Assembly: GCF_000633255.1 (NCBI RefSeq)
Contig: NZ_AYMJ01000030.1
Span: 142,562-206,561, forward strand
Direction of reading: 5' to 3'
Length of the DNA stretch: 64,000 nt
Source: Pseudomonas sp. H1h
GTDB taxonomy: Bacteria > Pseudomonadota > Gammaproteobacteria > Pseudomonadales > Pseudomonadaceae
In this document: piece by piece, positions 16,769-25,918 of the stretch
Position numbering within the stretch: the stretch's first letter is position 1
How the letters are laid out: each line of letters begins with the position of its first letter
Position numbers and translations under genes: made by a program
The notes under the pieces: generated by a model
Seen by the model: the letters and a program-made list of their open reading frames with translations, nothing else
What the model was told of the DNA's origin: nothing
The model's database searches: none

Positions 16769-18163
16769 ATGCCAGCCCCCTCAATCTCCCTTCGCCCCGC
16801 GTTAGTGCTCTGGCTATACGCCGCTGCGATCGTGCACATTTTCGCCGGCCTCACTCTGACCTGGGCCGGTCACTCCGGATTACTCGACGGTTACCTGCAC
16901 AATCTCGAACTCGCATTCTGGGGCGCAGATGCAGTCCCCTCCGCCGGTCACGAACAGCAGGTCTGGTGGCTCGCGCTGTTCGGCGCGACGCTGCAAAGTT
17001 ATTCGCTGTACATGCTCGCGCTGGTGCACCTGGGCAATCGCTTGAAAACCCCGGCAGTGTGGGGCTGGTTGATCGCCGGCATCCTGTTATGGGCGCCACA
17101 AGACATGTGGCTCTCAGCGCAACAACAGGTTTGGTCGCACCTTTGGCTCGACGGTTTTGCGTTGCTGGTGTTGTTGCCACCGCTGGTTTGGCTTTATCGC
17201 CATGACCGCCGAAAATCCCCTTCAGTAAAGACTCCGAGCACATCCAACCCGTTTGTTGGCAGCGTTTTCAAACGCGTACTGATCACCGGCGGCACAGGGT
17301 TTATAGGTGAAGCTTTAGTCCACCAATTACTCAATGCCGGTCATTCAATTAGCGTTCTAACGCGTGATTCGCTGAGCGCCGCCACCTTGTTCAACGGCCG
17401 CGTCCGCTGCGTGCACTCGCTCAGCGAACTCAGCCGCGACGAAGCCTTCGACGCAGTGATCAATCTCGCCGGCGCCCCCGTCGCCGGCCCACGCTGGACT
17501 CCTGAACGTCAGGCGCAACTGCTCGCCAGCCGAGTCGGCACCACCGAAGCACTGATGACCTGGCTGAAAAACACCAAGCACAAACCAAAGCTATGGATTC
17601 AAGCCTCGGCCATCGGTTTCTACGGCGTGCGCGATGCCAGCGAAAGGCTCGACGAACACGCCAGCAAGGGCGACGGCTTCATGGCCGAACTCTGCGCGCG
17701 TTGGGAAGCCGCCGCGCAACCGGCCACGGAATTTGGCGTGCGTCAGGTGGTACTGCGCCTCGGCGTGGTGTTCGGCCCGGGCGGTGCGTTGACGCCGTTG
17801 CTGCTGCCGTTCCGCCTGGGTTTCGGTGGTCGGATGGGTGACGGTCAGCAGATCATGAGCTGGGTGCACCGCGACGATGTGCTTAAGGTGATCGGGCGGG
17901 CGTTCAACGACGACAGTCTGCGCGGGACCTACAACATGGTGGCACCGGAAACGGTCAGTCAGGCAGTGTTCGCCGAGCAGGCCGGCAAGGTCCTCAAGCG
18001 TCCGGTGTGGTTCCATATTCCCGCCGCGCCAGTGCGAGCTTTAGCAGGAGAGATGGCGCAGTTGTTCTTCGACGGTCAGCGCGTGGTACCGCAGCGTTTG
18101 ACCGAGGCTGGCTACACGTTCCGCTATCCAACCCTCGACGCCGCTCTGCGCGATCTGGCCTGA
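16769..18163 (+). CDS. TIGR01777-family epimerase with N-terminal membrane domain
   Basis: A 464-residue protein. The first ~150 residues hold about four hydrophobic helices (LVLWLYAAAIVHIFAG, WLALFGATLQSYSLYML, WGWLIAGILLW, FALLVLLPPLVWLY). From residue ~165 comes a Rossmann NAD(P)-binding epimerase of the TIGR01777 (YfcH) type: VLITGGTGFIGEAL, NLAGAPVAGPRW, QASAIGFYG, HRDDV. Typical relatives are about 300 residues and soluble, so the membrane extension is unusual. AGGA stands 6 bases before ATG 16769; ATG 16751 in frame is possible. The gap to the next gene is 9 bases, suggesting an operon. Substrate unknown. Confidence 0.78.
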   Translation: MPAPSISLRPALVLWLYAAAIVHIFAGLTLTWAGHSGLLDGYLHNLELAFWGADAVPSAGHEQQVWWLALFGATLQSYSLYMLALVHLGNRLKTPAVWGWLIAGILLWAPQDMWLSAQQQVWSHLWLDGFALLVLLPPLVWLYRHDRRKSPSVKTPSTSNPFVGSVFKRVLITGGTGFIGEALVHQLLNAGHSISVLTRDSLSAATLFNGRVRCVHSLSELSRDEAFDAVINLAGAPVAGPRWTPERQAQLLASRVGTTEALMTWLKNTKHKPKLWIQASAIGFYGVRDASERLDEHASKGDGFMAELCARWEAAAQPATEFGVRQVVLRLGVVFGPGGALTPLLLPFRLGFGGRMGDGQQIMSWVHRDDVLKVIGRAFNDDSLRGTYNMVAPETVSQAVFAEQAGKVLKRPVWFHIPAAPVRALAGEMAQLFFDGQRVVPQRLTEAGYTFRYPTLDAALRDLA

Positions 18164-18172
18164 GGATCGCCC

Positions 18173-20623
18173 ATGAGCAAGCCCTTGATGTACCTGCTGG
18201 CCGGCAACGGCAGCGCCGCCGATTGGTGGGATGACGCGCTGCCGCACTTCCAGCGCTACGATGTGGTGCCGCTGGAGTTGCCGGGCTTCGGCGCCAATCC
18301 GCAGCCGCCCTGCGAGGATCTCGCGGACTACGCGCATACCTTGCTGGCGATGACGCAGCAGGGCAGCGCGATCATGGCGGTGGGGGTCAATGCCTTGCTT
18401 GTGCTGCATGCGTTGCAACGTCGGCCCGGGCACTTTTCCCGCAGCGTTTTGTTGGCACCAGTCGGTGCATTTTTGTGGCAGCGGCGGTTGCCTGCCCTGA
18501 TGTCGCCGCTGCCGATCCGCAAGACCATCCACTGGCTGCTGTCGAACAAACCCACGCTGTTTGCGCGCAAGTTTTCCAACCAGACGTGGACGCCTGCGCA
18601 GTACCAGCGCATGGGCGCTGGCTATACGCGCTGCCGTGCGTTCGTGCCGCATTGGGATCTGATCCGCGCCGATACGGCGTTGCCGCTGCTGGAGTGGATC
18701 ACCGATCCGGTCGAGCTGGTTTGGGGCGATCAGGATGCCGTGCTCGGCATCGAGCAGGCGGCGGCGTGGTCGGCGATTCTGGCCCGCGCTGATCTGACTA
18801 TCAGTCTCAAACCCGGTTGGGGCCATTACCCGTGGATCGACGCGCCGGCCGAATTTGCCGCGTGGCTGGAGTCCGGCGAGCGTGGTTTTGTCGCGCACAC
18901 CAAGGGCGGCCGTTTGCGTCTGGCTGAACTGGCAAGGCAAGCGGTGCCGACGGCGCTGACCCTTAATGATTGCGATGATCCGCGTCTGTCAGCGTTTCTC
19001 GCCGCCCGACCTGACGTGACCTGGGCGGTGCGCTCCTCCAGTTATGGCGAAGATCAGGCCGATTCGGCGAACGCTGGTCTGAGCACGACTTACCTGCGCG
19101 AGCCGCGCGCCAACGTGCCGGCGCGCATCGCCGAGCTAACTGCCGCAGGCGTCGAGGAAGTGGTGGTGCAGCGCTTCATTACGCCGCTGGTTTCCGGGAT
19201 CGCTTTCGTGCGGCACCTTTCGGTAGAACTGGAGTGGGTTGAAGGCCATCTGGAGTCGTTGGCCGATGGTCACGTCAGCCCTTCACAGACAACACTTTCG
19301 CGGCTCGGCAATGCGTGGCGCAGCGGCAAGTTCACGGCGTCCAACGGTTTGACCGAAGCGCTGCTGTGGGACTTTCTGCAAGACGTGTTGCGCGTGTTCC
19401 ACTACGTGCCCGGCGACGTCGAATGGGCCTGGGACGGCGCGCAACTGTGGCTGCTGCAATACCGGCCGATCAGCGATTACGGCTGGCGCCGGCACCTGAC
19501 CGCCGCCAACATCGCCGAGATCCTGCCGCCGCAACCGAGCGTACTGGTGGAGTACGCCCAGCGCCGCGCGGCAGCGAGTATCCCGGCGATCATGGCGCGC
19601 TGGGATGCGCGGGTGTTGCAGGACAACGAGCCGTTTACCGCAGTGTTCGGCGGTGCGTCCTACATCAACAATGACCTGTTTCTCGCCCGACTCGCCGACT
19701 GGGGCATCAGCGCCTCTAACTACGCCGGTGAGGTCGGCGGTGCGACGCCGCATTTGCCGTGGCAACCACTGAAGATGCTGCGTTCGCTGCCGCTGTTTTT
19801 GCGCATGCAGCGCAATGCTCGCGGCCATTTGCTGAATCTTGAAAGCGGCTTGCAGCGCTTCGATCAGGAACTGGCCGAACTCGTCGCCCAAGCTGCCGAT
19901 GGCCAGCAATTGGCAGATTGGTTCACGCGGTTCTATGTGTTCGTGGTGCAAGGCAACCTGTGCATCGCCACGGCGCTGGCCAGCAGTGGCGGCGGCTGGC
20001 TGGGCCGCCCGCCGACCGCGTACGACAATCTGGAAAACAGTCCTCATCGATTGCCGTGGGAAACCGATCCGGCCACCCCGCGACCCGCGTCGAGCGAACT
20101 GCCGCTACAGCCATTCCCGCAATGGTCCGGGCTGATCCGCCTCGCGCACTCGGCTGGCCTGCCGGGCCTGCGTGGCTACTACCTGCAAGTGCGCGAGTGG
20201 TATCGCGACAATCTGATGCGCATCTTCTTCCGCCTGCACCATGCCATGCCGCTGGCGGATCGCGAGCACTGGTTTGCGCCGCATCCGGACGTGCGTACCC
20301 GCGATGGCAGCTTCTGGCAGGACGGTTGTGAAGGCGCTGAGCAGGCGATCGGATTCATGATTTATCCGGGTCAGGTGCAAGGTGTACTTGGCGAGGACAT
20401 CTTGCTGGAGGACACCCTCGATCCGGGCCGTCACGCGCACTATCAGGCCGCGCGGGCGGTGATTGCGCGGATGGGTGGACGTTTGTCTCACGGCTCGACG
20501 TTGCTGCGCGAGTTGCGCAAGCCGTCGGCGGTGATGCCGCAGGTGGATCCGGCGTGGGTGGGGTGTGAGGTGGTGTATCGGGATGGTGAACTGGAATTGA
20601 TGAATTCAAAGGATATGAAGTGA
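18173..20623 (+). CDS. Alpha/beta-hydrolase-like and PEP-synthase-type dikinase fusion
   Basis: An 816-residue fusion. Residues 1-~230 look like an alpha/beta hydrolase (LAGNGSAADWW, LELPGFG, VWGDQDAV, GWGHYPWIDAP), but the nucleophile elbow reads GVNAL with Asn73 where Ser is expected. From ~residue 280 comes an ATP-grasp domain of the PEP-synthase type (VRSSSYGEDQADSANAG, VVQRFITPLVSG, LWLLQYRPISD), then a ~250-residue variable region. A phosphohistidine swivel domain follows, with RLSHGSTLLRELRKPSAV (His773). There is no C-terminal PEP-binding barrel. This ATP-domain, middle, His-swivel order is like rifampin phosphotransferases. Substrate unknown; probably acts with the upstream epimerase. 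Confidence 0.75.
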   Translation: MSKPLMYLLAGNGSAADWWDDALPHFQRYDVVPLELPGFGANPQPPCEDLADYAHTLLAMTQQGSAIMAVGVNALLVLHALQRRPGHFSRSVLLAPVGAFLWQRRLPALMSPLPIRKTIHWLLSNKPTLFARKFSNQTWTPAQYQRMGAGYTRCRAFVPHWDLIRADTALPLLEWITDPVELVWGDQDAVLGIEQAAAWSAILARADLTISLKPGWGHYPWIDAPAEFAAWLESGERGFVAHTKGGRLRLAELARQAVPTALTLNDCDDPRLSAFLAARPDVTWAVRSSSYGEDQADSANAGLSTTYLREPRANVPARIAELTAAGVEEVVVQRFITPLVSGIAFVRHLSVELEWVEGHLESLADGHVSPSQTTLSRLGNAWRSGKFTASNGLTEALLWDFLQDVLRVFHYVPGDVEWAWDGAQLWLLQYRPISDYGWRRHLTAANIAEILPPQPSVLVEYAQRRAAASIPAIMARWDARVLQDNEPFTAVFGGASYINNDLFLARLADWGISASNYAGEVGGATPHLPWQPLKMLRSLPLFLRMQRNARGHLLNLESGLQRFDQELAELVAQAADGQQLADWFTRFYVFVVQGNLCIATALASSGGGWLGRPPTAYDNLENSPHRLPWETDPATPRPASSELPLQPFPQWSGLIRLAHSAGLPGLRGYYLQVREWYRDNLMRIFFRLHHAMPLADREHWFAPHPDVRTRDGSFWQDGCEGAEQAIGFMIYPGQVQGVLGEDILLEDTLDPGRHAHYQAARAVIARMGGRLSHGSTLLRELRKPSAVMPQVDPAWVGCEVVYRDGELELMNSKDMK

Positions 20624-21141
20624 AGCGACAGTTGTTGTGTATGCGTTGGCTGTCGATGGCGGCGGTTAGTCTCTTGGCGGTTTCAGCAACCATGGCATTC
20701 GCTGCCGAACCGGAGTTCAACGACTACCGTGTTTCAGGCGTTTTCAGCGGCACTCACCATGAACTCGTGCCACAGGAAAGCAGCAGCCCGGGGATGGACA
20801 GTGCACAAGCGAAGGCCTTGAAAGGCAAGGTCAACTTCGCCGGCCATTTCATCCTTCACCAGCTCGGTTGCGGCGGTGGCGCCATCTGCGCCGAGGTGCT
20901 CGATGCGCGCACCGGAGAAGTCGTCGGCGGGCTGCCGAATGCCTATGACGGCAGCACGTTCGCCATGCTCTACCAACCTGACAGCCGCCTGATCTTCATC
21001 ACCGGAATCACCCTCGACGGTGAAGAAGACGTTCAGGGCAATTCACTGGAAAGCATCAACCGGAATCGCTACTACGAATTTGTGAACAACGAATTCCGCC
21101 TGCTGACGATGACCGACGCGCAATCGCCGCCGCTTGAATAA
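20620..21141 (+). CDS. Exported protein of unknown function
   Basis: A 173-residue protein read from GTG 20620, overlapping the previous stop by GTGA; ATG 20641 is an alternative start. A signal peptide ends MAFAAEP. The mature part contains GKVNFAGHFILHQLGCGGGAICAEVLDA, a segment I associate with a widespread family of small exported proteins of unknown role. Function not recognised. Overlap with the dikinase fusion suggests co-translation. Confidence 0.65.
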   Translation: MKRQLLCMRWLSMAAVSLLAVSATMAFAAEPEFNDYRVSGVFSGTHHELVPQESSSPGMDSAQAKALKGKVNFAGHFILHQLGCGGGAICAEVLDARTGEVVGGLPNAYDGSTFAMLYQPDSRLIFITGITLDGEEDVQGNSLESINRNRYYEFVNNEFRLLTMTDAQSPPLE

Positions 21142-21151
21142 GGATGATGGG

Positions 21152-21550
21152 ATGAACCGTTTTTTAATTCCGAGCCTGCTGAGCGTGCTGCTGCTTTTGC
21201 CTTTCGCTCTGCCGGCGAGTGCCAGTGAAAGCAGTTGCTACGGCTACCTCACTGGAATGGTCAGGAGCAGCGACTTCCCGTTTCGGTATGTCGACAAGGA
21301 CAAGGTCAATCTGCTGATTGATGAGGATGACGGAGAAAAGGTGCGCGCCCAACTGTTCTTTGACACCGATGGCACGGGGACCATTGGCTGGGTCAAATAC
21401 ACCCCCGCGACACGCGTATTGCTCAACACCTCGGCCGAACTGGACGAACCGATGGCATTGTCATTCGATGCCAAGCTTGCGGACGGCTATGCGAAATGCG
21501 TGGCTAGACAACCGCGCTCGGCGAAATGCCATCAACGAATGTGCACCTGA
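21152..21550 (+). CDS. Small exported protein of unknown function
   Basis: A 132-residue protein with a signal peptide (MNRFLIPSLLSVLLLLPFAL, then PASAS). GATGG precedes the ATG, and the gene follows the preceding stop by 10 bases. The mature part has four Cys residues and an acidic middle (LIDEDDGEKV). No family recognised. It closes the run of same-strand genes that begins at 16.8 kb. Confidence 0.55.
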   Translation: MNRFLIPSLLSVLLLLPFALPASASESSCYGYLTGMVRSSDFPFRYVDKDKVNLLIDEDDGEKVRAQLFFDTDGTGTIGWVKYTPATRVLLNTSAELDEPMALSFDAKLADGYAKCVARQPRSAKCHQRMCT

Positions 21551-21677
21551 ACCGGACTTGCACGTCCGAGTCGCCGATTTTGCGGCGACACACAGAGTCT
21601 ATCGACGAACTGCCAACCTGCCTGGTTCATGGGTATCCCGGCACTTTGCAGGAAATTTCCCATAGGTTTGCAGGCTG

Positions 21678-21715
21678 GAAGATCAAAAGATCGCGGCCTT
21701 CGGCACCTCCTACAG
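21678..21715. repeat. REP-like element (GATC type) in a gene-poor gap
   Basis: GAAGATCAAAAGATCGCGGC followed by CTTCGGCACCTCCTACAG has the form of a Pseudomonas intergenic repeat, distinct from the GTGGGAGCG family. The 21551-21879 gap holds this single element; the rest shows nothing recognisable besides the promoter region of the next gene. Confidence 0.6.
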
Positions 21716-21879
21716 GTATGTGTTTCAACAGGTGTAGGACGTTGGGTGCAGAAGCGTGACTTGGCGGTCATCGTGCAGGAAATAGCCAGCATCATCTCCC
21801 AATATCGTCATATAGTGGCGTTATCTCCCGAATCCCTTACACTTCCCCGGCCGTTCATTTTCCTTTTGAGGCTGTGCGC

Positions 21880-22263
21880 ATGAAATTTCGTTTTCTTCTG
21901 TGGATGATGGGTTTGTTGATGGGTAAGGCCAGTCGGACAAATCCTGCGTTCCAGCAGCAGTTGGGTGACAAGGATCTGGTGTTTCAGCTGCAGACGCTGG
22001 ACGGGAAAGTGGCGCGGCATTTCGTGGTGAAGAATCAGCGCATCACCAGCAAGTCTGGCGTGGTGGCAGAGCCGGCGTTTGCGATTGCGTTCAAGGATGC
22101 GGGTTATGGCTTTGCCACGATGCAGGCGAAGAACAAGCAACTGGCGTTTATGCAGGGGATTCAGGACAAGTCGATCCAGCTCAAGGGGAATCCGGCGCTG
22201 GTGATGTGGTTTCAGGGGTTGATGAAGTATTTGAAGCCTAGGAAGGCCAAGCCGAAGGCTTGA
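21880..22263 (+). CDS. SCP2 sterol-binding-domain-like protein
   Basis: A 127-residue protein with the SCP2-like alpha/beta fold: LVFQLQTLDGKVARHFVV, a central PAFAIAFKDAGYGFATM and a hydrophobic helix ending LVMWFQGLMKYL. Relatives bind hydrophobic ligands, but no substrate can be named. The start is taken at ATG 21880; a GTG two codons upstream is possible. It stands alone, between a REP-bearing gap and the convergent HDOD gene. Confidence 0.65.
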   Translation: MKFRFLLWMMGLLMGKASRTNPAFQQQLGDKDLVFQLQTLDGKVARHFVVKNQRITSKSGVVAEPAFAIAFKDAGYGFATMQAKNKQLAFMQGIQDKSIQLKGNPALVMWFQGLMKYLKPRKAKPKA

Positions 22264-22290
22264 TGCGGTCTGTTGGATCGAGGTGGATTT

Positions 22291-22351
22291 TTCGCGAGCA
22301 GGCTCGCTCCCACAGGGGTTGTGTAAAACCTGGGGGAGCGGGCCTGTTTGC
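22291..22351. repeat. REP doublet with a degenerate second arm
   Basis: TTCGCGAGCAGGCTCGCTCC (then CACA) at 22291-22314 is followed by a decayed inverse copy, TGGGGGAGCGGGCCTGTTTG, at 22331-22350. It lies between two convergent genes. Confidence 0.75.
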
Positions 22352-22353
22352 TT

Positions 22354-23754
22354 TTAGGCCTGGCTGAACTGCGAGGCCAGTTCGCGCAGCAGAACTTCGG
22401 CTTCGAGGACTTTGCTGACGACGTCGTTGGCTTTGTCGCGGCTCAGGCCGACGCGGTCGAGCAGGGCGTCGGGAATGTCTTCGTCGGGGCCGGAGCCGAT
22501 GCCGCGGCTGCGCAGCAGGCGTACGGCCAGGCAGACGAGGTTCGGGTATTCGGCGTAGGCGCCGTCGTAGCTTGGGTCGTGCTGGAAGCGCAGGGCGGTG
22601 GCCAGTTCATCCGGCATGTCCCAGTAGCGCATCAGCCACGAGCCGATCTGTTCGCGGCTGATGCCCAGCAGGTGCTGCTCGATGTAGCTGTGGCACAGGT
22701 GCGGGTTGACCTCCAGGTGGCGGCAGATCAGCGAGAAGTGCGGCGGGAACACGTGGGCCAGCAGCAGGTAGCCGAAGTTGTGCAGCAGACCGGCGAGGTA
22801 GGTCAGGCCGGCTTCTGGGCGCTGGGCACGCGGCATCGCGCGGGTCAGGCCTTCGATCACGGCGGCGGTGTAGATCGATTGCTGCCAGTACGGCGTGGTG
22901 TGTTGCGGGTGGTCTTTGGGCAGGCTCAGGGTCTTGCCGAGGGCCAGGCCCAGCGCCAAATTGATCACCAGATCGAAGCCGAGTACGCGAACGATCGCGT
23001 CTTCCACCGAACGGATCTTGCCCGGCGAAGCGTAGTACGGCGACGCGGCCCAGCTCACCACTTGCGCAGCCAGCGCCGGGTCGGTTTCGACGACGCCGGT
23101 GATGTCGTCGATGGTGGCGTTCGGGTCGACGCGCAGCTTGATGATTTTTTGCGCAGTCTCGGCCAGCGGCGGGATCTCGATGGTCGCTTCCAGGCGCTGC
23201 TGGATCCGGCGCGCGGTGAACGCTTGCACGGCCTGGGTGATTTCCTCGCGGTCATCGTCGGGGCGGTCGAGGTTCGGGCGGATGCTGCTCAGGGCTTCGC
23301 CAAAGTTGGCGGCGCTGGCCTTGGTCAGCATGGTTTTGAAGTCTTCGCTGGCGATTTCCAGCAACAGGCCCGGCTCGCCGGAGTTGATCAGCAACTTTGG
23401 CTCGCGCAGCAGGCTTTCTTCGTACAGGCACGGCGAACTGGTCAGCGCCGGCAGGCCCGGCAGCAGGCTCAGGCTGTGTTTGCCGAGCATCTTTTCCAGG
23501 CGCTCGGTCGACACGGCGGTCAGGCGACGGCCAGTCAGTTCGGCGAGGCGGTTGAGGTCGAGCAGCTGGCTCTGTGGAAACAGCACCATCAGCGCGCCGA
23601 CGGCATCGTCCAGCAACACGGCTTGTACTTTGCGCGAGGCATTGAGGCCGTGGTGGTCGAGCACTTCTTCGTAGGCGATACCCAGCTTGCCGAGCAGCAG
23701 CCGAATTACAGACGGCGCGTGCGGGAGTTCGGGGGCGAGAGCTGCGTCAGTCAT
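22354..23754 (-). CDS. HDOD signalling protein with YbaK-like N-terminal domain
   Basis: A 466-residue protein. The N-terminal ~150 residues resemble the YbaK/ProX aminoacyl-tRNA deacylase fold (VIRLLLGKLGIAYEEVLDHH, QAVLLDDAVGALMVL, LLEKMLGKHS-like stretch). The C-terminal ~260 residues are an HDOD domain (IPPLAETAQKIIKLRVDPNA, LAAQVVSWAASPYY, GLLHNFGYLLLAHVFP). HDOD proteins act in bacterial signalling and regulation rather than as proven phosphohydrolases. The start at 23754 (MTDAAL) was preferred over an upstream ATG with no ribosome site. Confidence 0.8.
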   Translation of the reverse strand: MTDAALAPELPHAPSVIRLLLGKLGIAYEEVLDHHGLNASRKVQAVLLDDAVGALMVLFPQSQLLDLNRLAELTGRRLTAVSTERLEKMLGKHSLSLLPGLPALTSSPCLYEESLLREPKLLINSGEPGLLLEIASEDFKTMLTKASAANFGEALSSIRPNLDRPDDDREEITQAVQAFTARRIQQRLEATIEIPPLAETAQKIIKLRVDPNATIDDITGVVETDPALAAQVVSWAASPYYASPGKIRSVEDAIVRVLGFDLVINLALGLALGKTLSLPKDHPQHTTPYWQQSIYTAAVIEGLTRAMPRAQRPEAGLTYLAGLLHNFGYLLLAHVFPPHFSLICRHLEVNPHLCHSYIEQHLLGISREQIGSWLMRYWDMPDELATALRFQHDPSYDGAYAEYPNLVCLAVRLLRSRGIGSGPDEDIPDALLDRVGLSRDKANDVVSKVLEAEVLLRELASQFSQA

Positions 23755-23833
23755 GGTGTGTATCCGTTTTTGAAACAATGGCAGGAGTATAACCAGCTCT
23801 GTCGGAACGAGCTGTCAGAAACTGCGACGGTGC

Positions 23834-25909
23834 TCACACTTGGCCGTATTGCTGCCCGTGGCGCAGCCAGCGGTCGAGCAAGGGGCTGACGTGCGTCGGC
23901 CAACGTTCCAGCAGGGCTTGGGCGGCGTCGCGCACGGCGGGTAGCAGGTCGGCGTCGCGCATCAGGTCGGCGACCTTGAATTGCAGCAGGCCGGTCTGGC
24001 GGGTGCCGAGCATTTCGCCGGGGCCACGCAGTTCGAGGTCTTTTTCGGCGATGACGAAACCGTCGTTGGTCTCGCGCATGATGCCCAGGCGCTGGCGACC
24101 GATCTGTGACAGCGGCGGATGGTAGAGCAGCACGCAATGGCTGACCGCGCTGCCCCGCCCGACGCGACCACGCAACTGGTGCAGTTGCGCGAGGCCGAGG
24201 CGCTCGGGGTTTTCGATGATCATCAGGCTGGCGTTGGGCACGTCGACGCCGACCTCGATCACCGTAGTGGCGACCAGCAGTTGCAGGTTGCCGGCCTTGA
24301 ATTCAGCCATGACGGCGGCTTTCTCGGCAGGCTTCATGCGCCCGTGAATCAGCCCGACTTTCAACTCGCCGAGGGCGGCGGTCAGGTCTTCAAAGGTGGT
24401 TTCGGCGGCCTGACAGGTCAGTTCTTCCGACTCTTCGATCAGCGTGCACACCCAATAGGCCTGACGGCCCTCGGCGCAGGCGCTGCGCACCCGTTCGATG
24501 ACTTCGACGCGGCGGGTGTCGGTGACCAGCACGGTGTTGACCGGGGTGCGACCGGGCGGTAGTTCGTCGAGGATCGAGGTATCGAGGTCGGCGTAGGCGC
24601 TCATCGCCAATGTTCGTGGAATCGGCGTGGCGGTCATGATCAGTTGATGCGGGCACATGCGCCCGCCGACGCCTTTCTGTCGCAGCGCCAGGCGTTGTTG
24701 CACGCCGAAGCGGTGTTGTTCGTCGATGATCACCAGCGCGAGGTTCTTGAACTGCACTTCGTCCTGGAACAGCGCGTGAGTGCCGACCACCATCGGTGTG
24801 CCGCTGGCGATCTGTTCCAGCGCGGTGACGCGGTTCTTGCCCTTGAGCTTGCCGGCCAGCCACGCGACGTCGATGCCCAGCGGTTCGAGCCAGCGCTTGA
24901 AGGTGATGAAGTGCTGCTCGGCGAGGATCTCGGTCGGCGCCATCAGCGCGACCTGATAACCGGCCTCCAGCGCTTGCAGCGCGGCAAGGGCGGCGACCAC
25001 GGTTTTACCCGCGCCAACGTCGCCCTGAATCAGCCGCAGCATTGGTTCGTGCTGGCTGAGATCGTAGGCGATTTCGTTGCCAACGCGTTGCTGGGCACCG
25101 GTCGGGTTGAAGCCGAGGTTGGCCAGGTATTTCGGCGGCAGCTTCGTCGCTTTCGGCATCGCTGGCGCGCGCAGTGACCGCATGCTTTCACGCAGGCGTT
25201 GCTGCGACAGTTGATGGGTCAGCAGCTCTTCGAAGGCGAGGCGATGCTGGGCCCAGTGATGGCCGAGGGCGAGTTCATCGACGTCGGCATCGGCGGGTGG
25301 GTTGTGCAGATAGCGGATCGCATCAGCCAGCGGCGCCAGTTGATAGTCACGGGCCAGTTCGGTCGGCAGCCAGTCTGGCAGGGTAGCGGGCTTGAGCAGG
25401 GTTAACGTCTGCATGCACAACTGGCGCAGACGCTGCTGGGTCAGGCCTTCGGTGAGCGGGTAGACCGGGGTCAGGGTTTCGTCCACTGGCGGCGGTTCGT
25501 CACCGGTGATGGCGCGGTATTCCGGGTGGTAGATTTCCAGCCCCGAGGCGCCTGGCCGGACTTCGCCGTAGCAGCGAATCCGCGTGCCGCGCTTGAGGCC
25601 TTCTTTCTGCGCATTGCTGAAATGGTAGAAGCGCAGGCTCAGGCCGCCGGTGCCGTCCTGCATGCGCACGACGAGGCTGCGGCGCCGGCCCATGACCACG
25701 TCGGCGCCGCTGACGGTGCCTTCGACCACGGCGTCCTGGCCCGGCCGCAAGTGGCCGATCGGCACTACACGGGTGCGATCCTGATAACGCAGCGGCAGGT
25801 GAAACAGCACGTCCTGGAGGTTCTCCAGACCGACCTTGGCCAGTTTCTCGGCCATGGCTTCGCCGACACCCTTGAGTGCCGTCACCGACACTTGCGACAG
25901 CTCAGTCAT
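23834..25909 (-). CDS. recG: ATP-dependent DNA helicase RecG
   Basis: A 691-residue protein, normal RecG length. The N-terminal wedge/OB domain (LKGVGEAMAEKLAKVGL; VVEGTVSGADVVMGRRR) precedes the SF2 motor with Walker A GDVGAGKTVVA, motif DEQHRFGVQQR, TATPIPRTLAM and motif VI QLRGRVGRG. RecG remodels stalled forks and branched DNA. It follows oxyR by 9 bases on the same strand, the conserved Pseudomonas oxyR-recG pair, and may be co-transcribed with it. Confidence 0.97.
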   Translation of the reverse strand: MTELSQVSVTALKGVGEAMAEKLAKVGLENLQDVLFHLPLRYQDRTRVVPIGHLRPGQDAVVEGTVSGADVVMGRRRSLVVRMQDGTGGLSLRFYHFSNAQKEGLKRGTRIRCYGEVRPGASGLEIYHPEYRAITGDEPPPVDETLTPVYPLTEGLTQQRLRQLCMQTLTLLKPATLPDWLPTELARDYQLAPLADAIRYLHNPPADADVDELALGHHWAQHRLAFEELLTHQLSQQRLRESMRSLRAPAMPKATKLPPKYLANLGFNPTGAQQRVGNEIAYDLSQHEPMLRLIQGDVGAGKTVVAALAALQALEAGYQVALMAPTEILAEQHFITFKRWLEPLGIDVAWLAGKLKGKNRVTALEQIASGTPMVVGTHALFQDEVQFKNLALVIIDEQHRFGVQQRLALRQKGVGGRMCPHQLIMTATPIPRTLAMSAYADLDTSILDELPPGRTPVNTVLVTDTRRVEVIERVRSACAEGRQAYWVCTLIEESEELTCQAAETTFEDLTAALGELKVGLIHGRMKPAEKAAVMAEFKAGNLQLLVATTVIEVGVDVPNASLMIIENPERLGLAQLHQLRGRVGRGSAVSHCVLLYHPPLSQIGRQRLGIMRETNDGFVIAEKDLELRGPGEMLGTRQTGLLQFKVADLMRDADLLPAVRDAAQALLERWPTHVSPLLDRWLRHGQQYGQV

Positions 25910-25918
25910 GACGCTCGC

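Noticed and set aside
22348..23889. Open frame of 513 codons antisense to the HDOD gene
   Set aside because: Mirror of a clear YbaK-HDOD gene; no ribosome site and no family resemblance.
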